From NCBI GenBank assembly GCA_026984375.1, contig JALSSF010000179.1:1-36989 (forward strand): a DNA stretch of 36,989 nucleotides, in the 5' to 3' direction. The stretch comes from Methylothermaceae bacterium. GTDB lineage: Bacteria > Pseudomonadota > Gammaproteobacteria > Methylococcales > Methylothermaceae. Every line of letters begins with the position of its first letter. Within the stretch, counting starts at the first letter, position 1. Below are positions 32,211 through 36,989 of the stretch, in pieces. Under the pieces are notes generated by a model. The model was given only the letters and a program-made list of their open reading frames with translations, had not been told where the DNA came from and did no database searches. The translations under genes were made by a program, and so were the position numbers.

Positions 32211-35200
32211 CTCCGGAACGCGGCTGGATCGTCTTTTTCATCCGCCATCCGGTCGCCGCCAATCTGGTCATGGTGCTGATGATCATCGGCGGCCTCTTCG
32301 CCCTGGACCGGCTCCGGGTGCAGTTCTTTCCCAATTTCCAGCTCGATATCATCCGGGTGCGGGTCGACTGGCCCGGTGCCAGCGCCGAAGACGTGGAGCG
32401 CAGTCTCACCACCCCTCTGGAGCAGCAGCTGAAGACCGTGGACGACCTGCGCCGCATGACCTCCACGTCCAGCGAGGGGCATTGCGCCATCACCCTCCAG
32501 TTCCGGGAAGGCACCGACATCCTGCTTGCGCTGGCCCAGGTGCGCCAGCGGGTTGACGAGTTCCGCAACCTGCCCGCCGGGGCCGAGGACCCCGAGGTGG
32601 TGCATCTCGCCCGCCACGAACTGGTGGCCAAGCTGCTCCTTTCCGGGCCTTCGCTGGAGGTGTTGCGGCCGCTGGCCCACCGTTTCGAGCGCGAATTGCT
32701 CCACCGGGGCATCGACAAGGTCGATCTGGTCGGGTTGCCGGAAGAGGAAATCGCCATCGAGCTGGACCCGGCCACCCTCGACGCTCTGGGGGCCGATCTG
32801 GACCGGGTCGCCGAACGCATCGGGCGCTTCAGCCGCGACGTTCCCGCCGGCAGCTTCGGCGACCGGGAGAACCAGAAATTGGTGCGGGTGCTTGAGCAGC
32901 GCCGCACCCCCTGGGCGTTCGGCAAGATTCCCCTGACCGCCGGGGACGAGCGTATCGAGCTGGGTTCGGTGGCCGCCATCGAGCGCAAACCCCGCAAGGG
33001 CGGTGTCGAACTGGTGTTCCGGGAACGCCCGGCCGTCGAACTCCAGATCCGCCGTGCCGAACACGGCGACGCCTTCGAGGCGGCGGCGGTCTTCACCCAG
33101 TGGCTAGCCGAAACCCGTCCCACCCTGCCGCCGGGGGTCGAACTCCACGTCTACCAGCCCACCTGGCAGCTCATCAAGGAGCGTATCGAACTGTTGCTCA
33201 GGAACGGTTTCGGCGGCCTGATCCTGGTGGTGGCCATTCTCTACGTCTTTTTGAGCTCCCGGGTGGCCTTCTGGGTGGCCGTCGGCATTCCGGTGTCCTT
33301 CATGGCCACCCTGCTGATTCTGTGGTTGGCCGGCGGCAGCATCAACATGATCAGCCTGTTCGGCCTGATCATGGCGTTGGGGATCATCGTCGACGACGCC
33401 ATCGTGGTGGGGGAGGACGCCCTGGCCCATTATCAAATGGGGGAGTCGCCTGTGGCGGCGGCCACCGGCGGCGCCCGGCGCATGTTGGCTCCGGTTTTGG
33501 CCTCCTCTCTCACCACCATCGCCGCCTTCCTTCCCCTGATGCTGGTTTCCGGTTCCACCGGCAAGATCCTGTTCGCCATTCCCCTGGTGGTGATCGCCGT
33601 CATCGCCGCTTCCCTGATCGAAAGCTTCTGGGTGCTGCCGGCCCATCTGCGTCACGCCTTCGAGAAGATGGACGTGCACCGGGAAAGCCGGCTGCGCCGG
33701 CGTTTCGACGTGGCGTTCCGCCGTTTCCGGGAGCGGCGCTTCCGCCCGCTGGTCCGGGCCTGTTTGCGACATCGCGGCGTGACCCTGGCGGCGGCCATCG
33801 CGCTGCTGATCGCCGTTCTCGGTCTGGTGGCGGGCGGCCGGGTGCCGTTCGTCTTTTTCACCGCCCCCGAGGCCGACATTCTCTACGCTACCGTGGCGTT
33901 CGTTCCAGGAACTCCCAGGGAACGGGTGGCGCGCTATCTCCAGACCCTGGAAGCGGCCCTGCACCGGGCCGAGCGCCGCTTGTCACCCGACCGTCCCCTG
34001 GTGCGTACCGCCATCCGCATTCACGGGCGGGCCCTGTCGGGATCGGGGGCCTTGCAGCAGCAGGGAGATCATCTGGGGGCGATGGTCGTCGAACTGATTC
34101 CCTCGGAACGGCGCGCGGTGCGCAGCTGGCAGGTGATCGAGGCCTGGCGCAGGATGATTCCCCCTGCGGCCGGTCTGGACAACCTGATTCTTATGGCCCG
34201 TCAGGTGGGGCCGCCGGGAAGGGACGTGAGTGTGCGCCTGATCGGTGACGATCCCCAGCGCCTGAAACAGGCCGCCCTGGAACTGGTCGGGGTGATGAAG
34301 CAGATCCCCGGTCTGAGCGACGTGACCGAAGACCTGCCCTACGGGCGCGAGCAGTGGATTTATCACCTGACCCCGGTAGGGGAGATGCTGGGGCTGACGC
34401 CGGCTGAACTGGGGCGTCAGCTGCGCAGTTTTTTCGCCGGGCGTCTGGTACAGATCTTCCAGGACGGCCCCGACGAAGTGGAGGTCCGGGTGCGGCTGGC
34501 GGAGCGGGAGCGGGACCATCTGGACGTGCTCGGCAAACTGCAGATCCGCCTGCCGTCCGGCGACCGGGTTCCGCTGCACTCGGTGGCGACGGCCGACACC
34601 CGGCAGGGATTCGAGATCCTGCGTCATGCCGAGGGGCGCCTGGCGGTGGAGGTTTCCGCGGACATCAACGTCCACGTCAACAAACCCGGGCGGGTGATGG
34701 AAACCCTGATGAAGGAAATTCTGCCGCGCCTGGCCGAACGCCACGGCATCGATTTCGCCCCCTCCGGCCGGGCGGAGGACCGGGCCGAGACCATCTCGGA
34801 CATGAAAAAAGGGGGGATGCTGGGACTGATTTTGATCTATCTGATCCTGGCCTGGGTGTTCGGTTCCTACGGCTGGCCTCTTATCGTGATGGCGGCGATT
34901 CCGTTCGGTCTGATCGGTGCCGTGCTCGGCCACGTGGTCATGGGAATCGATCTGACCATCTTGTCGTTGTTCGGTATCTTCGGCCTCGCCGGCATCGTGG
35001 TCAACGATTCCATCATCCTGGTCAGCTTCTATCATCAGTTGCGGCGCCGGGGACTGCCCTTGTCCCGGGCCCTGGAAGAGGCCGCCTGTCAGCGTCTGCG
35101 CGCCGTGCTGTTGACCTCCCTGACCACGGTGGCTGGTCTGCTGCCGTTGTTGTTCGAGACTTCGCTGCAGGCGCGTTTCCTGATACCCATGGCCGTTTCC

Positions 35201-35302
35201 ATCGCCTTCGGGCTGCTGTTCGCAACGGTGCTGGTGCTGTTGGTCATTCCGGCCCTGCTGGGGATTTATGAACATTGGCGCGAGCACCGGCGGGCGTGCT
35301 AG
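32207..35302 (+). CDS. RND efflux permease (AcrB/HAE1 superfamily)
   Basis: A 1031-residue proton-driven inner-membrane pump of full family length, with twelve helices and two large periplasmic loops. The N-terminus is FFIRHPVAANLVMVLMIIGG and the proton-relay pair is in MALGIIVDDAIVVGEDAL (helix 4). FGIFGLAGIVVNDSIILVSF is the matching helix in the second half. The short N-terminus and the sequence (VDWPGASAEDVERSLTTPLE) resemble the uncharacterised HAE1-like branch rather than classic AcrB. The start is a TTG overlapping the previous stop, with GGAGG 8 bases upstream. No outer-membrane factor follows. Confidence 0.94.
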   Translation: MTPERGWIVFFIRHPVAANLVMVLMIIGGLFALDRLRVQFFPNFQLDIIRVRVDWPGASAEDVERSLTTPLEQQLKTVDDLRRMTSTSSEGHCAITLQFREGTDILLALAQVRQRVDEFRNLPAGAEDPEVVHLARHELVAKLLLSGPSLEVLRPLAHRFERELLHRGIDKVDLVGLPEEEIAIELDPATLDALGADLDRVAERIGRFSRDVPAGSFGDRENQKLVRVLEQRRTPWAFGKIPLTAGDERIELGSVAAIERKPRKGGVELVFRERPAVELQIRRAEHGDAFEAAAVFTQWLAETRPTLPPGVELHVYQPTWQLIKERIELLLRNGFGGLILVVAILYVFLSSRVAFWVAVGIPVSFMATLLILWLAGGSINMISLFGLIMALGIIVDDAIVVGEDALAHYQMGESPVAAATGGARRMLAPVLASSLTTIAAFLPLMLVSGSTGKILFAIPLVVIAVIAASLIESFWVLPAHLRHAFEKMDVHRESRLRRRFDVAFRRFRERRFRPLVRACLRHRGVTLAAAIALLIAVLGLVAGGRVPFVFFTAPEADILYATVAFVPGTPRERVARYLQTLEAALHRAERRLSPDRPLVRTAIRIHGRALSGSGALQQQGDHLGAMVVELIPSERRAVRSWQVIEAWRRMIPPAAGLDNLILMARQVGPPGRDVSVRLIGDDPQRLKQAALELVGVMKQIPGLSDVTEDLPYGREQWIYHLTPVGEMLGLTPAELGRQLRSFFAGRLVQIFQDGPDEVEVRVRLAERERDHLDVLGKLQIRLPSGDRVPLHSVATADTRQGFEILRHAEGRLAVEVSADINVHVNKPGRVMETLMKEILPRLAERHGIDFAPSGRAEDRAETISDMKKGGMLGLILIYLILAWVFGSYGWPLIVMAAIPFGLIGAVLGHVVMGIDLTILSLFGIFGLAGIVVNDSIILVSFYHQLRRRGLPLSRALEEAACQRLRAVLLTSLTTVAGLLPLLFETSLQARFLIPMAVSIAFGLLFATVLVLLVIPALLGIYEHWREHRRAC

Positions 35303-35325
35303 TCTGGACGAGTGGCAGGACTTTA

Positions 35326-36309
35326 ATGGTTGACGAAGCGAAGTTTCCCGTGACGGTTCAGGTGCAGGCTCCGGCGCGCCTGCATTTGGGTTTTCTCGAT
35401 CCCGGCGCCCATCTGGGGCGCAGCTACGGCAGCGTGGGGGTGGCCCTGGAGGGCATCGTCACCCGGGTGCGGGTTTCCGCCGCCGATGGTTTCCGGATCA
35501 GCGGATATCAGGATCGCCCGGTCCGGCTCGTCGTGGAGCGGCTGCGGGCGGCCCTCGGGCTTCCTTTGAGCGGGCACGTCCACGTCCAGGAGGCCATCCG
35601 ACCCCATGCCGGGCTGGGATCGGGGACCCAGTTGGCGCTCGCCGTCGGCACGGCTTTCTGCCGTTTTCACGGCCGCCGGCTGGAGGCGCGTGAGGTGGCC
35701 GGCATCGTCGGCAGGGGTCGGCGTTCGGGGATCGGCATCGCCGCCTTCGAACAGGGGGGCTTTCTGGTCGACGGCGGCCGGGGGGAAGCCACGGTGACGC
35801 CGCCGCTGATCGCCCGTTTTCCGGTGCCGTCCCAGTGGCGCTGGCTGTTGATCTACGATCCCGGCGCCGAAGGGCTTTCCGGAGTCCGGGAGCACGCCGC
35901 GTTCGCCCAGTTGCCACGATTTTCCCGCAGCGTCGCCGCCGATTTGTGTCATCGCCTGCTGATCCAGGGGCTGCCGGCTCTGGCGGAGGGGGACTACCGG
36001 GCTTTCTGCGAGGTGCTGGCGGTGATTCAGCGGGCCAATGGGGAATACTTCGCCCCGGCCCAGGGAGGACGCTACGCCAGTTCCCGGGTGGCCGAAGTCC
36101 TGGCCTGGCTCCGGCGCCGCCGCTGGAGCGGTCTGGGGCAGAGTTCCTGGGGGCCGACCGGATTTTGCCTGCTGCCGGATCCCGAGACGGCGGCGCGGGG
36201 GTTGCGTGCTCTGGAAGCGGCCTTCGCCGCCACCGGTTTGCGCTTTCAGGTGGTCGCCAGCCGCAACCGGGGGGCGGAAATCCTCACCCGATGCGCCCCG
36301 GATTGCTGA
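35326..36309 (+). CDS. mptG: beta-ribofuranosylaminobenzene 5'-phosphate (beta-RFAP) synthase
   Basis: A 327-residue GHMP-kinase-superfamily protein matching beta-RFAP synthase, which condenses p-hydroxybenzoate or p-aminobenzoate with PRPP in the first committed step of (tetrahydro)methanopterin synthesis. Seen: VQAPARLHLGFLDPGAHLGR at the start, PHAGLGSGTQLALAVGTA as the phosphate-binding loop, GRGRRSGIGIAAFEQGGFLVDGG, and GQSSWGPTGF near the end, all characteristic of the family. Among bacteria the gene is found mainly in methylotrophs using H4MPT-linked formaldehyde oxidation. ATG 35326 has AGGA upstream and avoids overlap with the permease. It overlaps the ATP-grasp gene by 19 bases. Confidence 0.93.
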   Translation: MVDEAKFPVTVQVQAPARLHLGFLDPGAHLGRSYGSVGVALEGIVTRVRVSAADGFRISGYQDRPVRLVVERLRAALGLPLSGHVHVQEAIRPHAGLGSGTQLALAVGTAFCRFHGRRLEAREVAGIVGRGRRSGIGIAAFEQGGFLVDGGRGEATVTPPLIARFPVPSQWRWLLIYDPGAEGLSGVREHAAFAQLPRFSRSVAADLCHRLLIQGLPALAEGDYRAFCEVLAVIQRANGEYFAPAQGGRYASSRVAEVLAWLRRRRWSGLGQSSWGPTGFCLLPDPETAARGLRALEAAFAATGLRFQVVASRNRGAEILTRCAPDC

Positions 36310-36989
36310 TCCTGGCTCAATCGGGGCGCATGCTGGCCGCCTCGGCGCGGCGGGCCGGCTATGTCCCCCTGGTCGTGGACCGGTTCGGCGACCGGGATAC
36401 CCGGCGTCTCGCCCGGGTCTGCATCCCGGTGGCCGATTTCCGGGCCGAGACGGTGGTGGCTGCGGCCCTGGAGCTCATCAGGCGCCATCGCCCCGTCGGC
36501 TGGCTTTACGGGGCGGGTGTGGAGGCCATGCTGGATCTGGTGCGGACCTTGGCGTCGCGCTGTCCCCTGTACGGCAACGATGCGGTGGTGCTGCGTCGAT
36601 GTTTGGATCCCGGACGGTTTTTCCCCCTCCTCGATCGTCTGGGAATCGCTTATCCTCCCGTCCGCTGGACCCCGCCGGCGGAATCGGCTTGGCTGCACAA
36701 GTGCGGCGGCTGCGGGGGAATGGGAGTGCGGCGGTGGTGCGGCGGTGACTGGAACGGAAAGGGCTATTTTCAGAAGTGGATGCCGGGGGAGGTCTTCACT
36801 CTGGCTTTTCTCGCCGACGGAAGCCGCCTATTGTGGCACGGCTTTAACACCCTCCATCATACGTCCTATAATGCCCGTCTGCCGTTCCTGTTCGCGGGGG
36901 CGGTCAACCGGGCCCGGTTGCCGCGTCGCCTGGCGGATCGGGTCGTGGCCGCGGCTCGGCGTCTGGTCCGGGCGCTCGGATTGCGCGGG
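36291..36989 (+). CDS. ATP-grasp enzyme linked to methanopterin genes (partial, 3' end missing)
   Basis: The frame is open from ATG 36291 to the window end (233 codons) and is absent from the ORF track. It begins MRPGLLILAQSGRMLAASARRAGY (pre-ATP-grasp fold), with LYGAGVEAMLDLV, then LHKCGGCGGMGVRRW (glycine-rich ATP lid) and YFQKWMPGEVFTLAFLADG (ATP-grasp core). This matches the ATP-grasp proteins often encoded beside beta-RFAP synthase in methylotroph C1 gene clusters; they are thought to act in methanopterin side-chain synthesis, though the exact step is uncertain. The start lies inside the end of the beta-RFAP synthase gene, so the two are coupled. Confidence 0.85.
   Translation, partial: MRPGLLILAQSGRMLAASARRAGYVPLVVDRFGDRDTRRLARVCIPVADFRAETVVAAALELIRRHRPVGWLYGAGVEAMLDLVRTLASRCPLYGNDAVVLRRCLDPGRFFPLLDRLGIAYPPVRWTPPAESAWLHKCGGCGGMGVRRWCGGDWNGKGYFQKWMPGEVFTLAFLADGSRLLWHGFNTLHHTSYNARLPFLFAGAVNRARLPRRLADRVVAAARRLVRALGLRG

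Noticed and set aside
33983-35287. 434-aa minus-strand ORF
   Set aside because: Antisense to the RND permease; His and Gln-rich shadow.
36038-36748. 236-aa plus-strand ORF at the right end
   Set aside because: Out of frame with both beta-RFAP synthase and the ATP-grasp gene, each of which has recognisable motifs.
1-36989. CRISPR arrays, tRNA or rRNA genes, insertion sequences, phage genes
   Set aside because: Looked for regular repeats, cloverleaf-like blocks and transposase motifs on both strands by eye and found none.

Overview
The window is a gene-dense, GC-rich stretch of a bacterial chromosome. It most resembles a gammaproteobacterial methylotroph or methanotroph. This is an inference from three things: a beta-RFAP synthase gene followed by an ATP-grasp gene (tetrahydromethanopterin-type C1 cofactor synthesis) at the right end, a pqqA gene (PQQ cofactor precursor peptide) in the middle, and gammaproteobacterial housekeeping types (RmuC, MscK-like channel, Tas, cytochrome c4-like). 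I saw no rRNA, tRNA, CRISPR array, insertion sequence or phage gene. No gene-free stretch exceeds about 210 bases.

Layout. 1-1637 (+): end of an RND efflux pump and its outer-membrane lipoprotein. 1648-5079 (-): a ba3-type (B-family) haem-copper oxidase operon, read as subunit IIa (49 aa, absent from the ORF track), CuA subunit II, subunit I, a dihaem cytochrome c, and a TlpA-like thioredoxin. 5205-9440 (+), divergent from the oxidase: a NAD-linked-type [NiFe] hydrogenase operon hoxU, hoxY, hoxH, hoxW, hypA, with a HEPN/MNT nucleotidyltransferase (toxin-antitoxin type) pair placed between hoxU and hoxY. No hoxF or hoxE is present. A perfect 9-bp inverted repeat lies between the oxidase and hydrogenase operons. 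9416-14064 (-): large MscS-type channel and rmuC. 14149-16431 (-): TPR protein and a PEP-CTERM exported protein, less GC-rich than the surroundings. 16531-18542 (-): possible small ORF, ZIP metal transporter, M28 peptidase.

18673-25339 is the most unusual part. It holds an OmpR-type response regulator (+), then on the minus strand two transcription blocks: TSUP transporter / MauG-like dihaem cytochrome / histidine kinase with an all-helical sensor domain, and pqqA / a second MauG-like dihaem cytochrome / Tat-exported metallophosphoesterase / monohaem cytochrome c. The pqqA gene (24 codons) is not in the ORF track and has no pqqBCDE beside it. Together these look like a two-component-controlled periplasmic redox cassette built around a PqqA-like peptide.

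25519-29546: PfkB-type sugar kinase, MarC family protein (+), MFS transporter and glycosyltransferase (-). 29722-30762 (+): Tas-like aldo/keto reductase. 30969-35302 (+): second RND pump (membrane fusion protein and permease, no outer-membrane partner). 35326-36989 (+): beta-RFAP synthase and an ATP-grasp enzyme cut by the window end.

Most genes are coupled by short overlaps (ATGA or TTGA) and three convergent gene pairs overlap at their 3' ends. Most long opposite-strand ORFs in the track are shadows caused by high GC content.
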